From contig NZ_SMYL01000003.1 of the NCBI RefSeq assembly GCF_004358105.1, positions 191,371 to 255,370 on the forward strand: DNA of 64,000 nucleotides, in the 5' to 3' direction. Under the pieces are notes generated by a model that was not told where the DNA came from, searched no databases, and saw nothing but the letters and a program-made list of their open reading frames with translations. How positions within the stretch are numbered: the first letter of the stretch is position 1; each line of letters starts with the position of its first letter. The position numbers were made by a program, and so were the translations under genes. Of the stretch, positions 53,734-62,689 are shown piece after piece. Source of the stretch: Sapientia aquatica. Lineage in GTDB: Bacteria; Pseudomonadota; Gammaproteobacteria; Burkholderiales; Burkholderiaceae_D.

Positions 53734-55431
53734 TTAATCATCGTTGCTGGCATGTGTATCGATCAATAAATTAGTTGCTTTTCTCATTTGAATAGGTGGC
53801 TTGCCGCCCTCTGCTGGCTTTCGTGCTGCGTTAGTTGTAGAACTCGGTCGGGATGCTATCGGAGGCTGATCGGCGTCGTGATTTGCTCCTTGCTCAAGCT
53901 TGAACATGCTGACAACTTCATCCAAATGCGATGTTTGAACCTGTAAAACTTGCGCTGCTGCCGCCGCTTCGACCACCAATTGAGCATTTTGCTGCGTGAC
54001 ATAATCCATGTGCGTGATCGCCTGATTTATTTGTTCAACGCCCGAGAATTGCTCTTCACTTGCTGCACTAATTTCACCCATGATGTCGGTCACATGACCG
54101 ATACTTTCGACGATGTTGTGCATCGTGCTTCCGGCCTGCTCAACTAATTTTGCGCCAATATCAACTTGCGTGACCGAATCACCGATCAGGATTTTAATTT
54201 CTTTTGCAGCGGTAGCGGAGCGTTGCGCAAGGCTGCGTACTTCGGATGCCACCACGGCAAATCCGCGCCCTTGTTCTCCCGCGCGCGCCGCTTCTACCGC
54301 GGCGTTTAATGCCAAGATATTGGTTTGAAATGCGATGCCATCGATGACGCCAATAATATCGACGATTTTTGTCGATGAGCCATTAATTGATCTCATCGTA
54401 TCGACCACCTGCGCGACCACCGAACTACCTTTGGTTGCGATATCAGAGGCAGACACCGCCAGCGTATTGGCCTGACGTGAATTTTCTAAATTGTGCTTTA
54501 CGGTGTTGGTCAGTTGCTCCATTGACGTAGCCGTTTGCGCTAAGGCGCTGGCTTGCATTTCAGTGCGCGCGGACAAGTCAGTGTTGCTGGACGCGATTTT
54601 GCGCGATGAACCGCTAATCGTATGCGCACCGGTGCGCACCTCACCGACGATATTGACCAAGCTCTGATTCATGTCATGTAAGGCCGATAGCAACTGCGCC
54701 GCCTCATCCCGTCCTTCAATCGTTATATCGCTAGTCAAATCACCGGACGCGACAATCTGTGCAAATTGCACTGCTGAGTTGATCGGTTGCGTGATTGATT
54801 TGGTTACTAACCACGCTGTTAATGTTCCAGCTAAAATTGCCGCTGACGATAAAATCAGCATCAATAGCAACGACTCATCAAACGTGCTGGTGGCTCTTTT
54901 TTCGTCTTCGATGCTGATCGCTTTTTGCGCCTCAATAAACTCATGAATGCTATCTAGCCATAGTTTTGTTTTTGGAATCGCATCCTTAAACAGCAGCTCC
55001 AGCGCTTGCGGCTTATTGACTTTTAGCTGTTCGATAAACTTGGTGTTGGCAACCGTGGCTGCGGCTTTGAGATCTTTCAATCGTCCTAAATGTGCTAGGC
55101 CAAGTTCACTGATCGGCATGTTCTCAATTGCGACAAAAGCCACATCGTAATTTTGATTTGCCACTCCAATTTCTTGCAAACCTTGTTCTTCTTGTTTGGC
55201 ATCATCGAGCACGGCGATTGTGCGAGTCACGCGGGAAATCACATTGACTGTGTCCGCCATCTCTACCGACAAAGTGATTTTTTTTAAATTCACTTCAACG
55301 ATATGACGCACTGCTTCATTGGAACGCTGCATTCCTAAAATGCCAAAAAAAGCGACTCCCACCATCAGCAACAAAACCAAGCCGTAGCCTAAACCCAACC
55401 TAGTTCCGATTTTTAAATTCTGAAGATTCAC
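53734..55431 (-). CDS. Methyl-accepting chemotaxis protein
   Basis: This membrane chemoreceptor has about 565 residues. An N-terminal membrane helix (LGLGYGLVLLLMVGVAFFGIL) is followed by a periplasmic four-helix-bundle domain with the pattern SVEMADTVNVISRVTRTIAVLDD, a second membrane helix (LMLILSSAAILAGTLTAWLV), a HAMP linker and a long cytoplasmic coiled coil. The signalling tip has ILALNAAVEAARAGEQGRGFAVVASEVR. The ligand is unknown, and no CheR-docking pentapeptide is present. GTG at 55431 (MNLQNLKIGTRLGLG) is chosen because AGGAG lies six bases before it and the family usually starts so; ATG at 55434 or 55437 is possible. Confidence 0.88.
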   Translation of the reverse strand: MNLQNLKIGTRLGLGYGLVLLLMVGVAFFGILGMQRSNEAVRHIVEVNLKKITLSVEMADTVNVISRVTRTIAVLDDAKQEEQGLQEIGVANQNYDVAFVAIENMPISELGLAHLGRLKDLKAAATVANTKFIEQLKVNKPQALELLFKDAIPKTKLWLDSIHEFIEAQKAISIEDEKRATSTFDESLLLMLILSSAAILAGTLTAWLVTKSITQPINSAVQFAQIVASGDLTSDITIEGRDEAAQLLSALHDMNQSLVNIVGEVRTGAHTISGSSRKIASSNTDLSARTEMQASALAQTATSMEQLTNTVKHNLENSRQANTLAVSASDIATKGSSVVAQVVDTMRSINGSSTKIVDIIGVIDGIAFQTNILALNAAVEAARAGEQGRGFAVVASEVRSLAQRSATAAKEIKILIGDSVTQVDIGAKLVEQAGSTMHNIVESIGHVTDIMGEISAASEEQFSGVEQINQAITHMDYVTQQNAQLVVEAAAAAQVLQVQTSHLDEVVSMFKLEQGANHDADQPPIASRPSSTTNAARKPAEGGKPPIQMRKATNLLIDTHASNDD

Positions 55432-55437
55432 CATCAT

Positions 55438-55960
55438 CTCCTCATTTTTTACAACGACAGAAAGCCAGTTTTTCATTGCATAGCCATCTGGTTCGGATTG
55501 AGTAGCAAGAAAAATTTGAGCGGCGAACATGCCTCACTCACTAAACACTTCTTGATCAATGAAAAAATAGTAAGCGACAGAAAATGGATTTTCAAGGCGA
55601 GCTAGGCCAAGCAGAATTCACATATTTGTAGTCACACTGAGAACAAACTAGACACGTTGCGCGCCAGTTTTTTTTAAAAAGAATGGTAGGGATTTCTGCG
55701 GAAAATTTGACGTCACCTCACTCGTATTCAAGGTGATTTTTAGCGTGGATAGGCGGTGGAGAATTAACCAATTCGGATTATAAATTTAAACATCCGATCA
55801 TTAAAATTGATGAGGATGTTATCCAGAAGTCGAGACTATTTACTATTTTTTATGAAACAGATTTAACTAGATTTAACCTACTTCACAATTAATGTGGCGT
55901 GATTTAATAACTTGCTGTTGAGCTCACGCTCGGCAAGAAAATAATCGCAATCAATTTGAG
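55438..55960. other. Intergenic region between miaA and the chemoreceptor gene
   Basis: This gap of about 520 bp contains the putative chemoreceptor promoter at 55567-55595 and the miaA 3' end. A weak inverted repeat (TCACCT...AGGTGA) with T-run lies near 55715-55740 on the plus strand. No gene was seen. Confidence 0.45.
55567..55595 (-). promoter_or_regulatory. Putative sigma-70 promoter of the chemoreceptor gene
   Basis: On the minus strand the -35 TTGAAA (55590-55595) and -10 TACTAT (55567-55572) are separated by exactly 17 bases. It lies about 130 bp before the chemoreceptor start. It does not resemble a flagellar sigma-28 promoter. Confidence 0.5.
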
Positions 55961-56914
55961 TTAGTCGGCAATCGACCACAGTTGAATTTGGCGCAGCACT
56001 TGAGCGGAAACTTGATCACTTAAACAATCCAGCACCACACGATCAGGCATGGAACGCAACCACGTTAACTGCCGTTTAGCCAATTGCCGCGTCGCGATTA
56101 TTCCGCGCTCGCGCATTTCCGCCGCATCGTACTCGCCATCTAAATATTCCCACGCTTGGCGATAACCAACACAGCGCATCGACGGCATTGATAAATTTAA
56201 ATCGCCGCGTGCACGCAAAGCACGAACTTCGTCCAGAAAACCCTGTTGCAACATCGTGTCGAACCGCTGCGCAATCCGTTGATGCAAAACACTGCGCTCG
56301 CTAGGCTCTAATGAAAACGCATGAATGTCGAGCAACGGTTTAACCGTGGTTTGCTCGGCGAATAATGTGGACAAGGGCTTGCCAGTGAGTTCGATTACTT
56401 CTAAGGCGCGTTGAATGCGCTGCGTATCGCCAGGCGGCAAACGCTGCGCGGTAATCGGATCAAGTTGCTGCAAGCGCGCGTGCAAACTGGCGATACCGTT
56501 GGCAGCAATTTCCGCATCCAATTTAGCGCGTATCGCCAAATCCGCCGGCGGCAAATCACCTAGACCATGCATCAAGGCGTTGAAGTACATCATCGTGCCG
56601 CCCACCAAAACCGGCAACTTGCCACGCCCTTTGATCTGCTGCACTAAGTCGATCACTGCCGCTTGAAATTGCGCTACCGAATAGGCTTCGGCGGGATCAA
56701 TAATATCGATTAAATGATGCGGTACTGCGGCGAGTTCAGCCGCCGACGGTTTGGCTGAGCCAATATCCATTTGGCGATAAATTAGGGCCGAATCAACCGA
56801 AATAATTTCGCACGGCACATGTTGCGCCAAAGCGAGCGCCGCCGCAGTTTTACCGGAAGCTGTCGGTCCCATGATGGCGACCACTTTGGCGGGCGATGGA
56901 GACAACGTATTCAT
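55961..56914 (-). CDS. miaA: tRNA dimethylallyltransferase
   Basis: This enzyme of 317 residues adds a dimethylallyl group to A37 of tRNAs that read UNN codons. The P-loop is [10 protein letters not shown] (15-24), with [21 protein letters not shown] (substrate Asp and Ser), [16 protein letters not shown] and [27 protein letters not shown] and [13 protein letters not shown] complete the family. It follows mutL by 4 bp; the mutL-miaA pair is common in proteobacteria. Confidence 0.95.
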   Translation of the reverse strand: MNTLSPSPAKVVAIMGPTASGKTAAALALAQHVPCEIISVDSALIYRQMDIGSAKPSAAELAAVPHHLIDIIDPAEAYSVAQFQAAVIDLVQQIKGRGKLPVLVGGTMMYFNALMHGLGDLPPADLAIRAKLDAEIAANGIASLHARLQQLDPITAQRLPPGDTQRIQRALEVIELTGKPLSTLFAEQTTVKPLLDIHAFSLEPSERSVLHQRIAQRFDTMLQQGFLDEVRALRARGDLNLSMPSMRCVGYRQAWEYLDGEYDAAEMRERGIIATRQLAKRQLTWLRSMPDRVVLDCLSDQVSAQVLRQIQLWSIAD

Positions 56915-56918
56915 CCGA

Positions 56919-58778
56919 CTATTGTCCGCGCAAGAATAATTTATCCAAATCGCTCAATGCCAACTGCACCCAAGTTGGGCGGCCATGATTGCATTGATCG
57001 GCGCGCTCGGTGTGTTCCATTTGGCGCAGCAAGGCGTTCATCTCCACGGTCGTTAAGCTGCGATTGGCACGCACAGCGCTGTGACAGGCCAAGGTTCCGA
57101 GTAACTCATTGCGACGTTCTAACAAGACACGCGATGCGCCGAATTCAGCAACATCGCGTAGCACATCACGCGCCAGCGATTCAGCGTCGGCGTTTTTCAA
57201 CAAGGTTGGGATTGCTCTGACTGCCAAGGTCGTTGGTGATAACACCGCGATATCAAAACCCAAGGAACGCAAAACTTCTTGCTGTTCCTCAACCACGCTC
57301 ACGGCTTGCGGTTCGGCATAAAAGGTTACTGGGATGAGTAGATTTTGGACTGAGATTTCGCCTTCATCGAGTGCGACTTTTAACTGTTCATACAAAATCC
57401 GTTCATGCGCCGCATGCATATCCACTAACACTAAGCCACGGCTGTTTTGTGCCAATACATAAATCCCGTGCAGTTGAGCAATGGCAAATCCAAGTGGATA
57501 TTCGTCGTCGGAATTCGCGGCTTGTGGCGCGGGCGCGAACGCTTGATTTAACGCTGAACCAGATGATGAAGCTGAGATTGCTGGATCAGCCGAAGAATTG
57601 AAGAAAGAGCCGTAACTCGCCGTAGTTTGCGCCACGCCAAATCCAGTTGGTCGCTGAAATAAAGGCTGCTGCGATTGTACCTGCGCACGCCAAGTGTTCA
57701 TGTTCGATGCGGCGTCTGAGGTTTCGCCGCGCTTGACATCAAACAAGGATGACGAGGAAAGCGGAGCTGGCGCTGTACCAAATGCGGTGGCCGACGTTTG
57801 CGATAACGCCGCTTGAACCGCATGAAATACAAACTGATGCACCGCGCGACTATCTCTAAAGCGCACTTCGATTTTGGACGGATGAACGTTCACGTCAACC
57901 AAAGATGGATCAAGCTGCAAGGCCAAGACGTAACTTGGATAACGATCGCCATGCAACACGTCTTGATACGCGGCACGCACCGCATGGGTCAATAATTTAT
58001 CGCGCACAAAGCGTCCGTTGACGTAGAAGAATTGCGCGTCAGGTCGGCCTTTGGATGCGGTCGGCAAACCGGCAAAGCCGTGCAAGCGCAGTGGCCCGGC
58101 AGATTGCTCAACCGGCAGGCGCGCTTCGGCAAAATCATTGCCCATGATTTGCGCGCTGCGTTTATCGATATTGGCGAGGTTCCAGTGATCGACGGTTTTA
58201 CCGTTATGCATTAAGGTAAAAGTCACATCGGGACGAGCCAGTGCAATGCGGCGCACCACATCGGCGCAATGACCAAATTCGGTTTGCTCGGTCTTTAAAA
58301 ATTTACGGCGAGCCGGTGTATTGAAATACAACTCTTGCACATCAACGGTTGTGCCTTGCGCTCCCGAGGTCGGCGTCACAACACCGTTTTCGATTTGGCT
58401 AGCATGTGCTGCATCAGCGGTGCGCGACGTTAATGTAAATTGCGATACCGAAGCGATGGACGCGAGCGCTTCGCCGCGAAAACCGAGCGTGGCAACATTT
58501 TCCAAATCGGTCAGCGACGCGATCTTTGAGGTGGCGTGCCGCGCGACGGCCAGCGGGAGTTGTTCCGGCGCGATGCCGCGTCCATTATCGGTAATCGCGA
58601 TGCGCTTGACACCGCCTTGATCGAGCCGCACGGTGATCTGGGTTGCGCCAGCGTCGAGCGCGTTTTCTAACAGTTCTTTAACCACAGCGGAGGGACGCTC
58701 AACCACTTCGCCCGCGGCGATTTGGGAGATTAAATTATCAGGCAAAGCCTGTATGGGGCGGAATGGGGATGAAGTCAT
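56919..58778 (-). CDS. mutL: DNA mismatch repair protein MutL
   Basis: This protein of 619 residues links MutS recognition to strand removal. The N-terminal GHKL ATPase has [50 protein letters not shown] and [14 protein letters not shown] long Ser/Ala-rich linker (about 345-420) follows. The C-terminal domain contains [12 protein letters not shown] (about 452-463), ACHSAVRA and CNHGRP, the metal-binding set of endonuclease-type MutL, which E. coli lacks. It may thus nick DNA itself, as in species without MutH. It is the first gene of the mutL-miaA pair. Confidence 0.95.
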   Translation of the reverse strand: MTSSPFRPIQALPDNLISQIAAGEVVERPSAVVKELLENALDAGATQITVRLDQGGVKRIAITDNGRGIAPEQLPLAVARHATSKIASLTDLENVATLGFRGEALASIASVSQFTLTSRTADAAHASQIENGVVTPTSGAQGTTVDVQELYFNTPARRKFLKTEQTEFGHCADVVRRIALARPDVTFTLMHNGKTVDHWNLANIDKRSAQIMGNDFAEARLPVEQSAGPLRLHGFAGLPTASKGRPDAQFFYVNGRFVRDKLLTHAVRAAYQDVLHGDRYPSYVLALQLDPSLVDVNVHPSKIEVRFRDSRAVHQFVFHAVQAALSQTSATAFGTAPAPLSSSSLFDVKRGETSDAASNMNTWRAQVQSQQPLFQRPTGFGVAQTTASYGSFFNSSADPAISASSSGSALNQAFAPAPQAANSDDEYPLGFAIAQLHGIYVLAQNSRGLVLVDMHAAHERILYEQLKVALDEGEISVQNLLIPVTFYAEPQAVSVVEEQQEVLRSLGFDIAVLSPTTLAVRAIPTLLKNADAESLARDVLRDVAEFGASRVLLERRNELLGTLACHSAVRANRSLTTVEMNALLRQMEHTERADQCNHGRPTWVQLALSDLDKLFLRGQ

Positions 58779-58848
58779 AGTGCGCGATTATAAATCGTAT
58801 TGACGCGATATTAGATAGTGTATTATTTCGGCTCCACAAAGGAGATAT

Positions 58849-59505
58849 ATGGATTTAATGCAATTTTTCGACATGATTTTGCATGTTGACAAGACTCTTG
58901 GTCTGTTCATCGATCAATATGGAACAGCTATTTACGTGATCCTATTTGCCATTGTTTTTTGCGAAACTGGCTTGATCGTCCTGCCATTTTTGCCGGGGGA
59001 TTCATTGCTGTTCATCGCGGGCACTTTCTGCGCTACTGGAGCGATGGATGTCTGGCTGCTTTGTGTGTTACTGATTCTGGCCGCGGTGCTAGGAAACACG
59101 GTCAATTATTGGGTCGGCAGTGCTATCGGGCACAAAGTGTATGAAAAAGATTATGCGTGGCTCGATAAAGCGGCGCTGCAAAAAACCCATTCGTTTTACG
59201 AAAAACACGGCGGCAAAACCATTATCTTGGCGCGCTTCTTACCTATCGTGCGTACCTTTGCCCCGTTTGTGGCGGGCGTGTCTGAGATGACGCACAAAAA
59301 ATTCCAATTATTTAACGTGATCGGCGCGCTGTTATGGGTCGTTTTGTTGGTGTCGGCGGGTTACTTCTTGGGCGCCATTCCGCTGCTGCGTGACCATTTA
59401 AATACGATCGTCTTGGTTGGAGTGGGAGCGGCAATCGTTCCATTGTTGCTTGGCGGTGCTTGGAAACTGATCCGCAATTTCACGTCCTCAAAAGCCAGCA
59501 AGTAG
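58849..59505 (+). CDS. DedA family membrane protein
   Basis: This inner-membrane protein of 218 residues belongs to the DedA/SNARE-associated superfamily, some of whose members flip undecaprenyl phosphate or phospholipids. Motifs are FCETGLIVLPFLPGDSLLFIAG, FYEKHGGKTIILARFLPIVRTFAPFVAG (the conserved FxR...P...G block) and ALLWVVLLVSAGYFLG. About five hydrophobic segments are visible. AAGGAGATAT lies directly upstream of the ATG. It is divergent from mutL, with 70 bp between. Given the glycan loci in this window, recycling of undecaprenyl phosphate is a possible role. Confidence 0.87.
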   Translation: MDLMQFFDMILHVDKTLGLFIDQYGTAIYVILFAIVFCETGLIVLPFLPGDSLLFIAGTFCATGAMDVWLLCVLLILAAVLGNTVNYWVGSAIGHKVYEKDYAWLDKAALQKTHSFYEKHGGKTIILARFLPIVRTFAPFVAGVSEMTHKKFQLFNVIGALLWVVLLVSAGYFLGAIPLLRDHLNTIVLVGVGAAIVPLLLGGAWKLIRNFTSSKASK

Positions 59506-59592
59506 GTAATCACCAGCAGTTTTTAAAGGCGGGCGCGACTTCAATCAATTCGATGAATACGACGCCCGCGTTGCAATTTATCCCCATCCGCA

Positions 59593-60543
59593 TTACGCAA
59601 AATGTTTCACCAGTTGCGCAATATCTGGCGCAACCCATTCGGCTTCAACACATTCATGTAAATGCTCGGCCATAAAGCGAATTAACTGCATGGCCGCATA
59701 AGGCAAGCGCCGGTCTTTGCGGCTAACCAAATACCAATTGCTTTCTAGCGGAAATCCCGTCACCGGCAAGATCGCCAATTTCTCGCGTCCTTCTTGCAGC
59801 GTATGGTCAGAAATCACCGACAAACCCAACCCTGAAGCGGTACTTAAACGGATCGCTTCATTGCTCTCAATTTGCATGGTATTGGCCAATTCAATCCCCT
59901 GACTGCTCAGCCACGATTCAAACATCATTCTTGTGGCCGAACCGGGTTCGCGCATTAAAAAGCGCTCATTGCGTAACTCCGAAAAGCGGATATTGGGCTT
60001 ACCTGCGGCCCAATGATCGAGCGGCGCGATGACTTGCAAGGGATTTTTTAGGATGCGGGTGGCTTGCACCAGATTGCCGCTTGGTGGATGGCTAAAAACG
60101 TATAAATCGTCTTCTTGCTTAGAAAAGCGTTCCAAAATATGAGCCCGATTGCCGATGTTGAGCGTCACGCTCACCTTGGGATATTGGCGATAAAAAGCAC
60201 CTAAAATGCGCGGCAAAACATATTTTGCGGTGGTAACCAAACCGATATTAATGTGACCAGAACTGCCGCCACGAGCGCGCTCCAAAAAGCCGTTAAAGTC
60301 ATCAAAGCGCACCAGCACATCGCATGCAGCGCGGTATAACTCTTCTCCAACATGGGTCAATTCCATGCGCCCCTCGCGCGTTTCAAACAGACTTTCGCCC
60401 ACGGCTTCACGCAACTTCTTCAATTGCAAAGAAACGGTTGGTTGAGTCAAATGCAGCTCACGCGCTGCGGCGGAGATCGTTCCAAGCCGAACGACTTGCA
60501 CATAGACCTGAAGCAGACGAAAGCTTAAATGACGGATATTCAT
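59593..60543 (-). CDS. LysR family transcriptional regulator, CbbR-like
   Basis: This LysR-type regulator has 316 residues. The winged helix-turn-helix is FRLLQVYVQVVRLGTISAAARELHLTQPTVSLQLKKL (about 8-44). The C-terminal ligand-binding part has GLVTTAKYVLPRILGAFYRQYPKV and SNEAIRLSTASGLGLSVIS. It resembles CbbR proteins, but no carbon-fixation gene is nearby, so the targets are unknown. It is divergent from purE, with a 434-bp gap holding an inverted repeat close to its own start. Confidence 0.87.
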   Translation of the reverse strand: MNIRHLSFRLLQVYVQVVRLGTISAAARELHLTQPTVSLQLKKLREAVGESLFETREGRMELTHVGEELYRAACDVLVRFDDFNGFLERARGGSSGHINIGLVTTAKYVLPRILGAFYRQYPKVSVTLNIGNRAHILERFSKQEDDLYVFSHPPSGNLVQATRILKNPLQVIAPLDHWAAGKPNIRFSELRNERFLMREPGSATRMMFESWLSSQGIELANTMQIESNEAIRLSTASGLGLSVISDHTLQEGREKLAILPVTGFPLESNWYLVSRKDRRLPYAAMQLIRFMAEHLHECVEAEWVAPDIAQLVKHFA

Positions 60544-60977
60544 GTGGATTTTGCTGGTTTAACTGCCTAAATATAGATAAAAGCCTATATTGCAGCGCTT
60601 ATTAATTGAGCATTGAATATACGTAATAATCGCTGCGCCGGCAATTGAATTGCGAGTTAAAACCCACATCAATCGGCCCAAACCTGGCCTTTATGGCTCC
60701 CAATTCACTTGTCAAACTAGTTAGATCGCCCGCCAAATTAGCGTAATCCCCTTGCCGCATGTCTACTATTTACCCCCTGTCATGTTAAAATCGCGGGCTA
60801 TTTCAAGCTCGCATCGCCATTCAGACGCTCGTGCTCAGGCGCAGTTTTCGGGCTTGCTAGTCGCAACGGCATTAAAGAATTCATGAGATACACCTCCCAA
60901 CTCGACGTTTATTGGCTAACCTGTTCATAGCAACTGGTTGCGCAGCTTGATTCAATCAATATTTACAAGGAATTGTG
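60544..60977. other. Intergenic region between the LysR gene and purE
   Basis: The gap holds a LysR-type inverted repeat at 60570-60591. Near 60752 a TTGCCG could serve as -35, but no good -10 fits. No purine riboswitch, PurR box or small gene was recognised. AAGG lies seven bases before the purE ATG. Confidence 0.45.
60570..60591. promoter_or_regulatory. Putative LysR operator (inverted repeat)
   Basis: AATATAG (60570-60576) and CTATATT (60585-60591) are exact reverse complements with an 8-base spacer. It lies 27 bp before the LysR ATG, the normal position for autoregulation by this family. Sequence fits an AT-rich LTTR dyad. Confidence 0.6.
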
Positions 60978-61472
60978 ATGACCGCAAAAATCGCCATCGT
61001 AATGGGCTCAAAAAGTGATTGGGAAACCATGGCACCCGCGAGCGAGTTATTAACCGAATTTAACGTCGCTTGGCGCGCTGAGGTGGTCTCTGCGCATCGC
61101 ACCCCAGAACGTTTGTTCAACTTTGCGCGTAACGCCAAAGCCGAAGGCATTTCGCTCATCATCGCTGGCGCTGGCGGCGCAGCCCATTTGCCGGGCATGA
61201 TCGCTTCCATGACACCGCTGCCGGTATTGGGCGTTCCTGTGCAAAGCAAAGCCTTAAGCGGCTTAGACAGTTTGCTATCCATCGTGCAAATGCCAAAAGG
61301 CGTGGCGGTTGGAACTTTGGCGATTGGCGCAGCGGGCGCATTTAACGCGGCGTTGTTAGCGATTCAAATGTTGGCCATTAACGATCCAGCCTTAGCAGAG
61401 AAGCTCGATGCATGGCGCGCTCAGCAAACCCAGACCGTATTGGACAACGCTCACATAGGACAGCATCCATGA
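60978..61472 (+). CDS. purE: N5-carboxyaminoimidazole ribonucleotide mutase
   Basis: This enzyme of 164 residues moves the carboxyl group of N5-CAIR to give CAIR in purine synthesis. Class I features are [27 protein letters not shown] with the catalytic His, [17 protein letters not shown] and [35 protein letters not shown] at 60978 with AAGG seven bases upstream is preferred; a GTG at 60975 would add one residue. It overlaps purK by 4 bp (ATGA), so the two are translated in coupling. Confidence 0.96.
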   Translation: MTAKIAIVMGSKSDWETMAPASELLTEFNVAWRAEVVSAHRTPERLFNFARNAKAEGISLIIAGAGGAAHLPGMIASMTPLPVLGVPVQSKALSGLDSLLSIVQMPKGVAVGTLAIGAAGAFNAALLAIQMLAINDPALAEKLDAWRAQQTQTVLDNAHIGQHP

Positions 61473-62527
61473 AAGTCGCCGTACTAGGAAATGGTCAATT
61501 AGGTGCAATGCTGCAAGAAGCCGGTCTGCGTATCGGGGTTGACGTTACGACCTTAAATATCGATGGCGACACCCTGCCCGACAACGACACCATCATCACC
61601 GCCGAGCGCGAACATTGGCCAACTAACGCTTTTACCCAAGCGATTGAAAATCATCCTAATTGGTTAAACAAAGCGACTTTCGCCGCGTTAGCGAATCGCA
61701 TTTCACAAAAGAAATTGTTGGATCAACTAGGCTTGGCGACCTCACCGTGGCTGGAGTTAAATCCCAGCATTTCGCAAGAAGCGATACACCAAAAATTAGG
61801 TCCTGACGTTTTCTTAAAACGCGCCAGCGGCGGCTATGACGGTTACGGTCAACTGCGCATTAAGCAAGCCACACCAACTGATTTAAGCGCTTGGCAAAAC
61901 GATGTCATTGCTGAACAAGCCATTAACTTTGATGGCGAAGTTTCCATCATCGGTGCACGCAATCGCCAAGGCGAAACCGTGTTTTATCGCCTGACAGAGA
62001 ATCGCCATACCAACGGTATTTTAATCATTAGCTTAAGCCAGCCTGCACGTCACGCTCAATTGCAAGCGCAAGCAGAACAGATGCTCAGCACGGTGATGAA
62101 CGCGCTCGATTACGTCGGTGTGATGGCAATGGAATGCTTTATGGTCGGCGGCAAATTAATGGTCAATGAAATTGCCCCGCGTGTACATAATTCGGCGCAC
62201 TGGACGCAAGCTGGCGCCTCGATTAGTCAATTTGAATTGCATCTGCGCGCTGTGTGCGGTTTGCATTTAGCCCAACCGGTGCAAACTGGTTCGAGCATGA
62301 TGGTCAATCTGATCGGTGTACCTTACAACCCAGATTGGCTAAAACACGGCGCAGCTCGCTTGCATTGGTACGGCAAAGACTGGCGTGCTGGGCGCAAGAT
62401 GGGGCATCTCAATTTCCACCATCCTGACCCTGCCCAATTGCGCCAATGGCTGACTGAATTAGAGTTGCCGGAGCAGTTTCAGTCAGCAAAAGAATGGGCG
62501 TTGAACAATCTTGGCGCTACTGCCTAG
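61469..62527 (+). CDS. purK: N5-carboxyaminoimidazole ribonucleotide synthase
   Basis: This ATP-grasp enzyme of 352 residues makes N5-CAIR from AIR, bicarbonate and ATP, just before PurE. It starts [19 protein letters not shown] and has [57 protein letters not shown] and [12 protein letters not shown]. The compact length and many residues follow the E. coli type (LGNGQLG, HNSxHWTQ) rather than the longer forms usual in betaproteobacteria. ATG at 61469 overlaps purE. A terminator follows. Confidence 0.95.
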   Translation: MKVAVLGNGQLGAMLQEAGLRIGVDVTTLNIDGDTLPDNDTIITAEREHWPTNAFTQAIENHPNWLNKATFAALANRISQKKLLDQLGLATSPWLELNPSISQEAIHQKLGPDVFLKRASGGYDGYGQLRIKQATPTDLSAWQNDVIAEQAINFDGEVSIIGARNRQGETVFYRLTENRHTNGILIISLSQPARHAQLQAQAEQMLSTVMNALDYVGVMAMECFMVGGKLMVNEIAPRVHNSAHWTQAGASISQFELHLRAVCGLHLAQPVQTGSSMMVNLIGVPYNPDWLKHGAARLHWYGKDWRAGRKMGHLNFHHPDPAQLRQWLTELELPEQFQSAKEWALNNLGATA

Positions 62528-62556
62528 GTCAGCCTATAAAGCATTCGATTAAATAT

Positions 62557-62592
62557 AAAAAAGGGTGAACTTCATCAGTTCAACCTTTTTTT
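62557..62592 (+). terminator. Rho-independent terminator after purK
   Basis: The arms AAAAAAGGGTGAAC (62557-62570) and GTTCAACCTTTTTT (62578-62591) pair with one mismatch around TTCATCA. The second arm supplies the T-run. The A-run on the other side could also serve the convergent gene. Confidence 0.85.
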
Positions 62593-62689
62593 ACGCGCCA
62601 TTTTTGCGTTTCTTTTAGGATCTCAAGGCGGATGGGCTGAAGATTTAATTCAACCCATCCATCCGTGATTACCTTCCACCGACAAGCGA

